DNA of 64,000 nucleotides from contig JALIGW010000002.1 of NCBI GenBank assembly GCA_023053685.1, positions 252,539,239 through 252,603,238 on the forward strand, read 5' to 3'. The position numbers and the translations under genes were made by a program. The stretch comes from Diadophis punctatus similis. Lineage: Eukaryota; Chordata; Lepidosauria; Squamata; Dipsadidae. The notes beneath the pieces are model-generated. The model did no database searches, had not been told where the DNA came from, and was given only the letters and a program-made list of their open reading frames with translations. Of this stretch, positions 34,952 through 49,072 are shown one piece after another; position 1 is the first letter of the stretch, and every line of letters begins with the position of its first letter.

Positions 34952-37204
34952 GCAGATAAAGCCATGTTCAAACAGTTTATGTCCATTCATGTTCTAAAAG
35001 TTAAATGTTAAAGAACTGTTAATAAAGACATTTGAATCTGAATAATGATATTTTGTAAGCGCATTTTTTGTGGAAAACTTGATGCGGCCCAGCCTTACTC
35101 AGAATCTACCTCCAGCGGCCCCCAGGTAAATTGAGTTTGAGACCCCTGTTCTAGGGGATTGGAATGGTGTACTAGATGTCAAATAAGATAAGAAGGGTCC
35201 CAAGCAAAATATTTCTTCAAGAGCAAAACTGCCTAAATCCTTTTTTGAGATGATGGAAGATTGGGAACTGAGGGATATTTGGCGTGAAAGAAATGCAGAA
35301 GAAATACAGAAAGATATGGAAAACTGGGAAAAACTGCAATTGTCTTTGCTGGGTAGGATAGCTGCAGTCAAAATGAATGTTTTACCAAGATTTTTATTCC
35401 TCTTTCAGATGATACCAATACTTAAAAAAGATGAAAATTTGAAGGAGTGGCAAAAGGGTATAAATAAATTTATTTGGGCAGGGAAGAAGCCGAGGGTAAA
35501 CCAGAAGATAATGCAGGATACCCGTGAAAGAGGTGGTCTTAAAATGCCTAATTTAAGATTGTATTATGAAGCAGCAGTTCTCTCAGCAATTACTGATTGG
35601 ATTAATTTAACAGAAGAGAGGGTATTAAATATTGAAGGATATGGTCTGTTTTATGGGTGGCACGCTTATCTAGTGTATGATAAAAAAGTAGATAAAGCCT
35701 TCAAAAGTCATATACTAAGAAATGCTTTATTGCGTGTCTGGAAAAAGTACCAATGTAAACTAAATGATAAGTTACCTCTATGGACAGTACCCAGACACGC
35801 GATAGAAAATATAAATTTGGAACAAAAATTAGATAAGATTACATACAAAGAACTTCTTCATGAAGAAGGAATCTCATTCCAACTAAAACCATTTGAGAAA
35901 TTAAGAGAGGAAGGAATAATCAGAACATGGTTTCAATACAGACAATTACAGGCTAGATGGAGAGATGACCAAAAAACCGGTATCTTGAAGAATGATGACA
36001 ATTTGATTTTACAAATAAAAAATAAGGGCCCAATGCATATAAAAAGTTTGTATAACATTTTACTGGAATTAGATTCAGAAACAGAATTAGTTAAGGATTG
36101 TATGATAAAATGGGCTCAAAATATTGGAGAACCTATAATGATGGAAACATGGGAAAAGATATGGGTTAGAAATGTTAAATTTACACAGGCTCAATATTTA
36201 AGAGAAAATTTTTATAAAATGTTTTACAGATGGAATTTAGACCCCAAAAAACTAGCTTGTATGTACCCAACCTTACAACCTAAATGTTGGAGATGTGAAT
36301 GTGAGGATGCTACATATTTTCATATATGGTGGCTTTTTGGATAAAAATTTGGTGGATTATACAAAATATTTTAAAGAAAAAGATCAAGTTCACACCACAG
36401 GTTTTTTTGGGGGGAATAATTACGGATTGTTCTGTTATAGAGACTAATTTGATTTTGAATTTTATAACTGCTGCCAGGTTACTGGTGGCACAATACAGAA
36501 AGAAGGAAGATACACCTACAATTGAAGAATGGACATTAAAAGTTTCACATTTGGCTGAAATGGCCAAAATTTCATCACACCTTAAGGACCACTCAAATGA
36601 AAGATATATATTGGAATGGAGTAGGTGGACTGAATATATTCAAAATAAGTATCAGATTAAGAAAACTGAAATAGTTTATTAATGTAAAATATATATATTT
36701 TAAAAAAATTAGATTATACTTTCAAGTTTTTGAGTAATAAGGAGTTAAGAATTAGAAAAATATTTTTGAATTAATAATTTTTTAAGGTTATTTTAGCTTT
36801 ATGCTTTTCTTTTTTAAATTATACCTTGTGCTTTTTCTGGGAAGTCCGGGGGGGGGGGAGGAGAGAGGGGGTGGGTGGAGGGGGGGAGAAAAGAGAAAAT
36901 TGTATGTACTTTGTACTTTTAAAACTTTTTAATAAAAAAAGAAAAACAAGGAAAAACAAGGAAGTCCAGTTGCTTCCTGATAAAGCCCCTTTGGGACATA
37001 GATTGCAGTGTATATTCTGAGTCGAACTGATGTATTTTAACAATAGAAATAGCAAAAGGATAAAAACATTTGGGGAGAGAAAGAACATGCAGCAGCAGCA
37101 GCAGCCATGTTTCACCCTCCTTGCTTCCTCTGCTTCCAGGCCGTGGAAGAAAGCAAAGGGCCTGACTTGCTCCCGGCTTCTCCTCCGACCTGCCCTCCAC
37201 TCAC

Positions 37205-37300
37205 CTCCCAGGAGCCGCTTCCACCCTTCAAGCGGAGTCTCGGCCGACGCTATCATCATCAGTGGTCAGCCGGAAGAGGAAGTTCCTCTGTCCTTCGCCT
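37205..37300 (-). promoter_or_regulatory. Presumed noncoding exon 1 and promoter of ZNF-B
   Basis: Same ETS-like pair and CTCCTGGGAG-GTGAGT donor as 17251-17350, on the minus strand. Because of the L1 it lies about 12.5 kb from the ZNF-B coding exon instead of about 2.3 kb. Confidence 0.55.
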
Positions 37301-37952
37301 CCTCTCCTCCACATCCTCTCTAGCAATCCACTACTCTATTTTTTCAATTCCTTCCAGCTCAAGCCTCTACCCCACCCCCCCTCACCAGTAGACTAGGGCT
37401 AGGCTAGTCAATGCCATTATTGTATTGTATTCACTGCTTTCTAAGCACGAGTAGTGCTTCTCTGTAGAGCGCCATCTAGTGACATAAGGCTGAAAAAACA
37501 CGCTCGTTCCATTTCCACTCTAAAGTGTTTGCAAGATGTTTTCATTGATTCCGCGCTTACTTCTGTGCCGTCAAGTCCTATTCGAATCCCACAGAGCACG
37601 TCGATAGCTTTTGTCCATGGCCATGTATCCCACACCTTTCTTTTAGGTCCCCCAAGAGTGCACTCATCCCCCCCCCACCAGAGCTGAGCCCGAAGCTTCG
37701 TTTGCAATAACCAGCTACTAAACCATAGGAACGTGCCCTTGTGGGGAACGACGTGCAAACAGGCAGCGAGAAAGTGCACCTCCTTTGGGGCCGGCAGAGA
37801 TTGTTCCAGCCAGTTATTTGTTTGGCGTGTGTGCATCCCTAAATCATTTCCACCTTCATCCTATTAACACAATGAAGAAATATGAGACAAAACCTTGAAG
37901 TTCCCACCAACATTTCTTCTAAACAAGATCTAGGTAGAAGATACTATCTCCC
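37301..37952. repeat. Distal flank of unit B with empty transposon sites
   Basis: Reverse complement of 1282-1594 plus 3403-3925. It holds the unoccupied target of the Pack-type element (CCCAAGAG at 37651-37658) and of the LINE fragment (near 37590). No gene. Confidence 0.8.
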
Positions 37953-38083
37953 TAACTAAACTAAACTAAACTAAACTAAACTATACTATACTATACTATA
38001 CTATACTATACTATACTATACTATACTATACTATATTAGACTAGACTAGACTAGACTAGACTAGACTAGACTAGACTAGACTC
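37953..38083. repeat. (ACTAA)n-(ACTAT)n-(ACTAG)n microsatellite
   Basis: Three consecutive blocks of related pentamers, each differing by one base from the next. Confidence 0.95.
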
Positions 38084-38515
38084 TGGAAAGAGTGCAGAGA
38101 AGAGCAACAAAGATGATTAGGGGACTGGAGGCTAAAACATATGAAGAGCGGTTGCAGGAACTGGGTATGTCTAGTTTAATGAAAAGGAGGACTAGGGGAG
38201 ACATGATAGCAGTGTTCCAATATCTCAGGGGTTGCCACAAAGAAGAGGGAGTCAAACTATTCTCCAAAGCACCTGAGGGTAGAACAAGAAGCAATTTGGT
38301 GGAAACTAAACAAGGAGAGAAGTAACTTAGAACTAAGGAGAAATTTCCTGACAGAACAATTAATTAGTGGAACAGCTTGCCTCCAGAAGTTGTGAATGCT
38401 CCAACACTGGAAGTTTTTAAGAAGATGTTGGATAACCATTTGAATGAAGTGCTGTAGGGTTTCCTGCCTAAGCAGGGGGTTGGACTAGAAGACCTCCAAG
38501 GTCCCTTCAAACTCT
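38084..38515 (+). pseudogene. CR1 LINE 3' end
   Basis: The translation ATKMIRGLEAKTYEERLQEL, GDMIAVFQYLRG and LFSKAPEGRTRSN is the CR1 ORF2 C terminus. It is followed by the 3' UTR with GGGGGTTGGACTAGAAGACC and CCAAGGTCCCTTC. The usual short tail is replaced by a long trinucleotide array. Confidence 0.88.
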
Positions 38516-38650
<135 letters not shown>

Positions 38651-38979
38651 AACTATTACTATACTATTGCATTGTATTGTCGAAACCTGTTTATTGCATT
38701 GACAAAACCTTGAAGTTCCCACCAACATTTCTTCTAAACAAGATCTAGGTAGAAGATACTATCTTCCTAACTATACTATACTATACTATTACTATACTAT
38801 ACTATTACTATACAATACCAAACTATACTATACTATACTATAACTATACTATAACTATACTATACTATACTATACTATACTATACTATACTATACTATAC
38901 TATACTATACTATACTATACTATACTATTGCATTGCATTGCATTCAATTGTATTGTATTGTATTGTCGAAACCTGCATT
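38651..38979. repeat. Local duplication plus (ACTAT)n microsatellite
   Basis: Bases 38699-38775 repeat 37888-37965 almost exactly (GACAAAACCTTGAAGTTCCC onward). The flank plus pentamer junction was therefore duplicated around the CR1 tail. An irregular ACTAT array with TTGCA/TTGTA variants follows, to about 38965. Confidence 0.85.
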
Positions 38980-39478
38980 GCCTAGAATTCTAGATGATAT
39001 AATTTTGGAACCACGGAATGTAATCTTTGAAAGTTTATGTAACAAAGGAAAAAGACCAGAGTACTGGAAAAGGTCTGATGTGATTCCAAACCAAAAAAAA
39101 GGGGGGGCGGACATGATCCAGGAAATTATAGGCCAATCAGCATGACATAAATACCTGGAAAAATTCTGGAAAAAATATAATCAAGGAGAGAATTTGTGAG
39201 CACCTATAAACAAGCAAGGTCATTACTAGAAAGAAGCCAGCATGGGTTTGTTAGAAACAGATTGTGCCAAACAAAACTTATTGCCTTTTTTTTTCATTTA
39301 AGCAATTCAATTACAAGATCAGCAAAATGCTGTGCAGATAGTATACTTGGATTTCAGCAAGCCATTGGACAAATCTTTATGGAAAATGAAAGGTGTAAAA
39401 ATGAAGGCGGAGAGACTCAGAGGAATTCAGTGCTTGTAGTCAGACATGGAATTTGAAATATTTTTGGGAAAGAATAAA
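38980..39478 (+). pseudogene. CR1 LINE reverse-transcriptase fragment
   Basis: Decayed translation around KRPEYWKRSDVIPNQKKGG, RPISMT, KILEKI, LLERSQHGFVRNRLCQTKL and VYLDFSKPLDK matches the N-terminal half of the CR1 RT, up to the first catalytic block. Several frameshifts and stops. It ends at the unit C flank. Confidence 0.75.
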
Positions 39479-40734
39479 ATACAATTCTTTGGCCAAGTGT
39501 GCTTTGGACACACAAAGAAATGGTCTCCGGTGCATACACTTCAGTGTACATACAAAGTGAGTGTCATAAATCATAAGATACAATAATTGATCACATAATA
39601 TACTGATAGGAGAAGGTAATAGGAAAGATGACAAGGATAAGATGACGAAGATGATGGCAATACAGCCGACCACATGGGTAAATATCTTTGGGCAGGAGAG
39701 AGTGGTGCAGGGGTTGGCTGTTTACCAGGGTGATGGCACGGGGGGAAGAAACTATCTTTGTGTCTAGTTGTTTTGGCATGCAATGTCCTATAGCCGAGTC
39801 CTGAGGGGAAGATGTTGAAATGGAATAACCAGCAGCGAGATTGGCTAGATAGATTTCTAAGCAGAAACACACTATGCGACATTTCATGCCAACAGTTCAA
39901 TCCTGTTTGGAGCCCAGCTCTTCAGATATTTAATCTGGAACAGATTAAACAGATTAAAACTGGAACAGTAAAGTGCATAGTGGACCAGAACACAGTGGTC
40001 ATTGATTGGTTGAAGAGTGTGGGCTCCTGTGTGAGAACCAGGATGGTGTGATTTGAAAAGCACACTATTTGACTTAAACTAAGAAGATTCAATTCCGAAC
40101 TGCGGATCCGTAATAAGCAAGTAGAATTTACCTTTCTCTCTTTTTTGACAAAAGCATTAGCAGGGAATGAAAAAAAAGAAGAAGTACGATGTATGACTCA
40201 AATTGTTCCAGAAAATAAGATATGCAAAGTAAAAGAAATCTGGAAGATGAGCAAATGCAAAATAAATCAATTGAAATATTTGACCTGCAGGTGAGAAAAC
40301 CCTGGAGAACAAAAATTATACTGTAGTGGAACAGACAACCAACATTATTTAGACTTTTCTTTGAGGAAGACATTTCTATAACTATTTAAAACACAGTCAT
40401 TAAAAAGCACCAATTTATGTATATTATTTATATTTTACATGAAATGAAGGCATTAAAACCAATTATATATTTTCAAAGAACCACAAAATAATACTTAATG
40501 TGCATCTGTCTGTCTGCATCCTCAGTATATTCACATTTATTATTAAATTTGTATACCACCCATCTCACTGTCCCAAGTAACTAATGTTCATGAATTAACT
40601 ACAGCAAATAGTCCAGGCTGAGGGGCAATTAGAGCCTATCAGGACAAAATTAATGGCTCTCGTGAAATAATGTATCTTTAGAAACATTACTGCAGAATAT
40701 TAGTATCCAGGCAGGGGCGAGGTAACCATTATTA

Positions 40735-41100
40735 CAGGTAGTCCTCAACATCCAATCACAATTGAACCCAAAATTTATGTTGCTAAGCGAGACAGTTGTT
40801 AAGTGATTTTTGCCCCATTTTACCACCTTTCTTGCCACATTTGTTAAGTGAATGACTGCAGTTGTTAAATTTGTAACACAGTTGTTAAGTGAATCTGGCT
40901 TCCCCATTGATTTGGCTTGTCAGAAGGTCCCAAAAGGGGATCCCACGACCCCAGGACATTGCAACCATCACTTGCCAAGCATCTGAATGTTGATGCTGCC
41001 ATGGTCCTAAGTATGAAACAGGGTCATAAGTCACTTTTTTCAGTGATGTTGTAACTTTGAATGGTTACTAAAAGAATGGTTGTAAGTCAAGGACTACCAG
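40735..41100. mobile_element. MITE with TA target site (unit C copy)
   Basis: Same ends and position as 7607-7972, with a few private substitutions. Confidence 0.8.
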
Positions 41101-41434
41101 TATCTTGGAATGGTTACTGTCTCTGCAATAGTACATTCTAACCACTGTGCCTCCAGGACTCCTCTCTTTCTGTAATACATCAAATTGGATACAATAAGAA
41201 TGGTTTGATGCTTAATCCTAATTCTCATTTACTGATTCATTGATTTTTGAAGCAAATCCTCTTGTCTGAGCATTTCTTCTGGTTCAGCCTCTCATGTCTA
41301 TATAAACTAGGCTCTTTGGCTGAAAATAATCCAGGAAGCTGAAAAAAAACAACGTATATCCCTGTGAACTTTGAAAGATTTATAAGATCCCATCAGGCTT
41401 TCCTTCCAATCAGAAAGCTGATGGTTTTCCTCCT

Positions 41435-41718
41435 GTATGAGTCCGCTTGTCTTTAATGATAGTAGTGACCGAAACACTAACCAGTTTGGGCATCTGAATG
41501 GTTTCTGGTCTATGTGTAAACTGACATGATTTATTAGATTAGACCTACTTGTGAGAGCTTTCCCAATTGGGACAAAGAGCTCCTCTTCTGTGTCAGTTCC
41601 CTATTATTCCACAAGGTGGGAATTCCAACTGAAAATTTTCCCACAATACAGGAACACATCCAGTGTGAGTCCTCTGGTGTATCAGGTTGGAATTTCGACA
41701 GTCTGGACACTCATACAG
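41435..41718 (-). pseudogene. Decayed zinc fingers 3' of ZNF-C
   Basis: Same relics as 22080-22372, with extra small deletions (the CCCAATTGGGACAAAG region lost several bases). Confidence 0.65.
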
Positions 41719-44724
<3,006 letters not shown>

Positions 44725-45961
44725 CTAATTCTGAAAGTTTAGGGAACAAACAGGGTGAACTTGAAGTATTAGTACATACTGCATAGGCTGATATGATATA
44801 CCGTATTTTTCGGAGTATAAGACGCACCTTTTTGCCCCCAAAAAGAGGGTGGAAATGTCGGTGCGTCTTATACACTGAATACAGCAATTTTAGCCTTCCG
44901 AAGCCCTGGCCCCGCATCTAATTTAGCAAAAAACCGGGCCGTATTTTACAAAAATGGGGGGGGTGTTGTCTCCCCCCACCCCCTAGGAGTGTTCTGCAGG
45001 CTTCCCAGATCATTTGCATGCCCTGTTCTTGCAAAAAAGCAAGCGAAAAACGGGCCTTTTTTTGCAAAAATTGGGGCGTTTTTGCCTTCCCACACCCCCT
45101 AGGAGTGCTCTGCACGCTTCCCAGATCCTCTGCATGCCCTGTTTTTGCAAAAAACCGAAGAAAAAACAGGCCGTTTTTTGCAAAAATTGGGGCGTTTTTT
45201 CCTTCCCCCCACCTCCTAGGAGTCCACTGCAGGCTTCCCAGATCCTCTGCATGCCCTGTTTTTGCAAAAAAAATGAGCGAAAAAGGTCCGTTTTTTGCAA
45301 AAATTGGGGCGTTTTTGCCTTCTAATTACCCCATCTAGCATGACTGGAGGAGGAATTCTGGGAGTTGAAGTCCACTAGTCTTAAAGCTGTCAAGTTTGAA
45401 GTTTGTAAAAAGTATACATGGTTGTAAAAAGGGTACATGATTGTAGAAAATATTCTGCTACACTGGTATTTTATTCAATAATATATTACTGCACCATTTG
45501 GTTCAGAATACTTTTTTCCTTGTTTTCCTCCTCTAAAATCTAGGTGCATCTTATACATCGGTGTGTCTTATACTCCGAAAAATACGGTAGTTGCCATTAC
45601 TGAAACTTGCTGGTATGAAACTAATGACTGGAATGTCCTGATAGAGGGATATAAACTATTCAAGAGAAACAGACCTCACAAAAGAGGAGGTGGAGTTGCA
45701 TTATATATCAAAGATCACTACATCTCTACAGAGAAACACAAAACCAAGGATGAAAACCTCCTAGAATCCATATGGGCCAATATAAAAGGAAAGAAAAATG
45801 ACATTGCTATAGGAATATACTACAGGCCACCCAACCAAGCAGAAGAAATAGATGGACTCTTTGCAAATGAATTAACAATTGAGGAATGTAGGAAACATAC
45901 TACATTAATAATGGGAGACTTTAACTACCCTGATATCAACTGGGAGACAAACCAGCATGAT
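44725..45961 (+). pseudogene. CR1 endonuclease fragment, unit C copy, split by a TA-target element
   Basis: CR1 sequence is at 44725-44800 and 45588-45961. The second part reads VAITETCWYETNDWNVLIEG, GGGVALYIKDHY, IGIYYRPPNQAEE and MGDFNYPDINWETN. It ends at an L2 3' fragment. Confidence 0.85.
44801..45587. mobile_element. Tc1/mariner-like non-autonomous element with internal tandem repeats
   Basis: Perfect inverted ends CCGTATTTTTCGGAGTATAAGAC (last bases imperfect) flanked by TA (44799-44800, 45588-45589). Units A and B have a single TA there (GATATGATATAG). The interior holds three to four tandem copies of about 120 bases (about 44935-45310), each with AGGAGTG/TCC, CTTCCCAGATC and TTTGCAAAAATTGGGG. 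No transposase. Superfamily assigned from the TA target only. Confidence 0.85.
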
Positions 45962-46412
45962 TTGCTTAGGACCAAGTTACCTTCGGGACCGCATTCTGCC
46001 TCACACTTCCCTTCGACCGGTTAGGGCCCACAGAGTGGGTCTCCTCCAGATCCCGTCAGCCAAACAATGCCGGCTGGCGGGCCCTAGGGGGAGGGCCTTC
46101 TCTGTGGGGTGGGCGTGCTCTGGAACCAACTTCCCCCAGAGATCCGAACTATCCCCACCCTGCTGGCCTTCTGAAAAGCTGTCAAAACATGGCTCTTCCT
46201 GCAGGCAGGGGGTTAAGTCTAGTTCCATCTGAGCTCTCCCCCGGTATGTATGTTGGTGAATATTTCTTTTAACTTTTTTAATCTTTTAATATTGCTTTTA
46301 ATCATTGTTTATTGTTCAGTGTTCTTGCACAATGTTGTACGCCGCCCTGAGTCCCTCGGGAGTAGGGCGGCATAGAAGAACCAAATAATAAATAAATAAT
46401 AAATAAATAATA
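45962..46412 (+). pseudogene. L2 LINE 3' end
   Basis: Translation [20 protein letters not shown] and [20 protein letters not shown], then a 3' UTR with CGCCGCCCTGAGTCCCTCGG and an AATAAATAATAAATAA tail. It is 5'-truncated to about 450 bases and inserted in CR1 sequence. Confidence 0.88.
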
Positions 46413-46429
46413 ATGAAAAGTTTTACATC

Positions 46430-47170
46430 TGGGCAAAAAAAACCCAAAGATATAAGTACAGATTAGGTGAAATCTGGCTCCAAAACAGTAACTGTGAGAG
46501 GGACCTTGGAGTCTTTGTGGACAATCACTTAAACATGAGTCAGCACTGTGCGGCAGCAGTCAAAAAAGCTAATACAATCCTTGGCTATATAAACAGAGGC
46601 ATAGAATCAAAATCACGTGAAGTATTAGTACCAATTTATAAAGCCTTGGTAAGACCACACCTGGAATACCGCATCCAGTTTTGGTCATCACATTACATAA
46701 AAGAGGTTGAGACTTGGGGGGGGGGAAGTGCAAAGAGCAATTAAGATGACGAAAGGCTTGGAGGCTAAAACATATTAAAAACGGATGGAGGATTTGGGTA
46801 TGGCTAGTCTTAAGGAAAAAAGGAGTAACATGACAGCAGTATTCCAGTATTTGAGGGATTGCAGGAAACTTAAAACGTGCCACAAAAAGAGGGAGGTGTT
46901 CAACTTATTTTCCAAAACACTAGAGGGCAGGACGAGAAACAATGGATCGAAATTAATCAAGGAGAGAAACAACTTACAACTAAAGAGAACCTTCCTAACA
47001 ATGAGGACAATTAACAGTGGAACAGCTTTGCCATCAGAAGTTGTGGGTGCTCCATCACTGGAGGTTTTTAAGAAGAGAATGGACAGTCACTTGTGGGTAT
47101 AGGATCTCCTGCTTGAGCAGGGGGCCAGACTAGAAGACCTCCAAAGTCCCTTCCAGGTCTATTCTGATTC
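46430..47170 (+). pseudogene. CR1 LINE 3' part
   Basis: Translation RDLGVFVDNHLNMSQHCAAA, ILGYINRGIESKSREVLVPI and LVRPHLEYRIQFWS, then EDLGMASLKEKRSNMTAVFQ, GRTRNN and a 3' UTR with GACCTCCAAAGTCCCTTCC. A G-run near 46715 causes a frameshift. Confidence 0.88.
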
Positions 47171-47474
47171 TGAAATGGTAAAGCCTCTCCAAGATTTAAA
47201 GCACCGGTGTGAACCTCCTCCCTTGAAAACAAAACAACACGCTCATAAAAAAAACACGGAATCAACCCTAAAGTGACGGTACAGTTGAAATCTCCCAATC
47301 AACAGAAGATTGCAGGCAACTTAAATCGTGCAGCTCTGGAGAAATAAAACTGGGGGGGGGGATATGCAGGAGACAACTTATTTCAGCATAGTTGTTTATC
47401 TGCTACTACAATATGGAGCAAACCGAAGAGCCCGACTTGCTCCCGGCCTCTCCTCCGACCTGCCCTCCACTCAC
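47171..47474. other. Diverged unit flank, no gene
   Basis: No coding sequence was recognised. The right part (from about 47405) begins the diverged copy of the exon-1 block. Confidence 0.5.
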
Positions 47475-47570
47475 CTTCCAGCTGCCGTTTTCACCCAGGA
47501 AAAAGAACAACAGCCACCACTGTCCTCCATTAGGAAGCCGGAAGACGAGGTTTCTCTATTGCTTCGCATT
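47475..47570 (-). promoter_or_regulatory. Presumed noncoding exon 1 and promoter of ZNF-C (diverged)
   Basis: On the minus strand it has GTCTTCCGGCTTCC (ETS-like) and an exon end CAGCTGGAAG followed by GTGAGTGGAGGGCAGG. The downstream intron start is nearly identical to units A and B, while the exon body differs. It lies about 3.6 kb from the ZNF-C ATG. Confidence 0.5.
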
Positions 47571-48199
47571 TCCATATTCTCCCTAGCAATCCACGACTCT
47601 ATGGTCTCAATTCCTTTTCAGTTCAGCTACAGGCGCTTGCTACTGTCTTTGCGACTATCCAGGCGCGCTCAATGCCTAACCATAGGTCGCCTTCTAGCCA
47701 GCAATAGCTAGATCGTCCGAGCTCTAGCTTCCTCAGATTAGCTGGGTGCTTGCTGGCTCCTAAAAGTTCGTGAAGTTCTTTTTTTGGGACGCAGCCCCTA
47801 AATGATTAACAGCCTGCCATCTTCATCTTATTAATAGAATAATACGGGACAAAACTTGGAAGTGTCTCCCACGCTGTTTCCAATGACATTTAGATAGGAG
47901 ATACTATCATCCTCTCTGTATTTACTATTATGCTCTCTGCTCACTAGAGCAGCCTTCCCAATTTCCAGAGTACTAAGATTTCAGCCTTGAGAATTCCCAG
48001 GCTGCTGGGGCAAAACATTTGGAGGCCACTAGTTTGCAGGCTGGAAGCTGATCTAAAGATTCCTGCATTTTAGCAGGGTTTGGCTGTCACTGGAGATCAA
48101 AAACTATCTACATCCTAACATTTTTATTACTGATTCACTTGAGAGCCAGTTGTGGCTGTTCCTGGATCTGCAGGCCCTGGTTACAGTCAGTCATGCCCT
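47571..48199. repeat. Diverged distal flank of unit C
   Basis: Contains older counterparts of the distal flank (a CATCTTATTAATAGAATAAT stretch and GGAGATACTATC near 47820-47920). It also has a copy of the AGAGTACTAAGATTTCAGCC segment (47969-48070) normally on the other side of the inverted repeat. No gene. Confidence 0.6.
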
Positions 48200-48630
48200 A
48201 TTTATTTATTTATTTATTTATTTATTTATTTTGTTATTCTTATATGCCGCCCAACTCCCGAAGGACTCAGGGCGGCGTACAACAGGAAAAAATACAAGAA
48301 TAATCAAAATGCAAGTGATTAAAAAACAAATACAAATTATTAAAAACAATATTAAAACAGCAACATTCATTCGATATCATACATACTTGGGGGGTGATCT
48401 CAGATGGATTAAGCTATCCCCCCCACCTGCAGGAAAAGCCATGTTTTAACGGCTTTTCGGAAGGCCAGCAGAGTGGGGATGGTTCGGGTCTCTGGGGGAA
48501 GTTGGTTCCAGAGCACGGGGCCAGCCACAGAGAAGGCTCTCCCCCTAGGGCCCGCCAGCCGGCATTGTTTGGCCGACGGGACCTGGAGGAGGCCAACTCT
48601 GTGGGCCCTAACCGGTCGGAGGGAAGACAA
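48200..48630 (-). pseudogene. L2 LINE 3' end with (TTTA)n tail
   Basis: The minus-strand translation SAKQCRLAGPRGRAFS and [20 protein letters not shown], then the GCCGCCC 3' UTR and a tail of about seven TTTA units at 48200-48230. Truncated at about 48626. Confidence 0.88.
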
Positions 48631-48960
48631 GCTAGGGCATTCTTTTCAAAAATCGGCCTGAAATAATCTCTTTTTGAGCTGCTCGCTTCACTTTTTACAG
48701 AAATCAATAGGTGTGTACCGCAGAATCTAGCCTGCTATTCCAGGCTGCTTTGCCAATGGCTGAAGAGAGACATGTGTACAAAGGAACCAGGAAGTGACTG
48801 CTGGAATTGGAGTATCCGCTGTATTTTGCAACGTCTGGGTGATCTTATTGAGTGTATGTAGTAAATTATTATTATTAAATAGAACAGGTTATTAATTTTT
48901 TTTAAAAATCCAGGAGAATACATTGAAAACTAACACCCAGGCAGGCAAAATTCTTGCTGC
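48631..48960. other. Unique-looking intergenic sequence
   Basis: No gene, repeat or duplicate of other parts of the window was recognised. Confidence 0.5.

Positions 48961-49072
<112 letters not shown>

Larger units (their letters stand above)
32235..35148 (+). mobile_element. Complete hAT DNA transposon, potentially autonomous
   Basis: Perfect inverted termini CAGGGGTCTCAAACTC and a perfect 8-bp target duplication TTCTAGGG (32227-32234, 35149-35156), inserted in L1 ORF2. It contains a GC-rich leader with hairpins, an uninterrupted transposase at 33116-34951, and an AATAAAG signal near 35020. Intact ends, intact ORF and unmutated duplications point to a recent insertion. Confidence 0.93.
31824..36682 (+). 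pseudogene. L1 ORF2, split by hAT and lacking the RT core
   Basis: The N-terminal endonuclease reads FLTWNVNGLNSPQKRRKI, VCLQETH and IGVYAPN up to 32234. It resumes after the hAT with GDWNGVLD, followed by a stop codon. At about 35298 the sequence jumps from the endonuclease end (MMEDWELRDIWRERN) to the post-RT region (LLGRIAAVKMNVLPRFLFLF), so the RT palm with its YADD is deleted. The C-terminal Cys-rich motif is present (CWRCECEDATYFHIWW). A frameshift near 36335 precedes the last ~110 residues. It cannot retrotranspose. Confidence 0.87.
26761..36950 (+). mobile_element. L1 LINE with two nested insertions and a missing RT core
   Basis: Starts GGGACTTCCGGTTGG and ends in a poly-A-like AATAAAAAAAG. 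The flanking GAAAA(A)ACAAGG is repeated on both sides as the probable target duplication. Units A (near 17010) and the orphan copy (near 5145) lack it. L1 sequence occupies 26761-27917, 31132-32234 and 35149-36950. An L2 interrupts ORF1 and a hAT interrupts ORF2. It lies in the presumed intron 1 of ZNF-B, antisense to the gene. Confidence 0.88.
39479..41718. repeat. 3' flank of ZNF unit C (segmental duplication)
   Basis: Collinear with the unit A flank from 5463, without the SINE and hAT of unit A. Contains the MITE at 40735-41100 and decayed fingers near 41435-41718, listed separately. No active gene. Confidence 0.85.
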
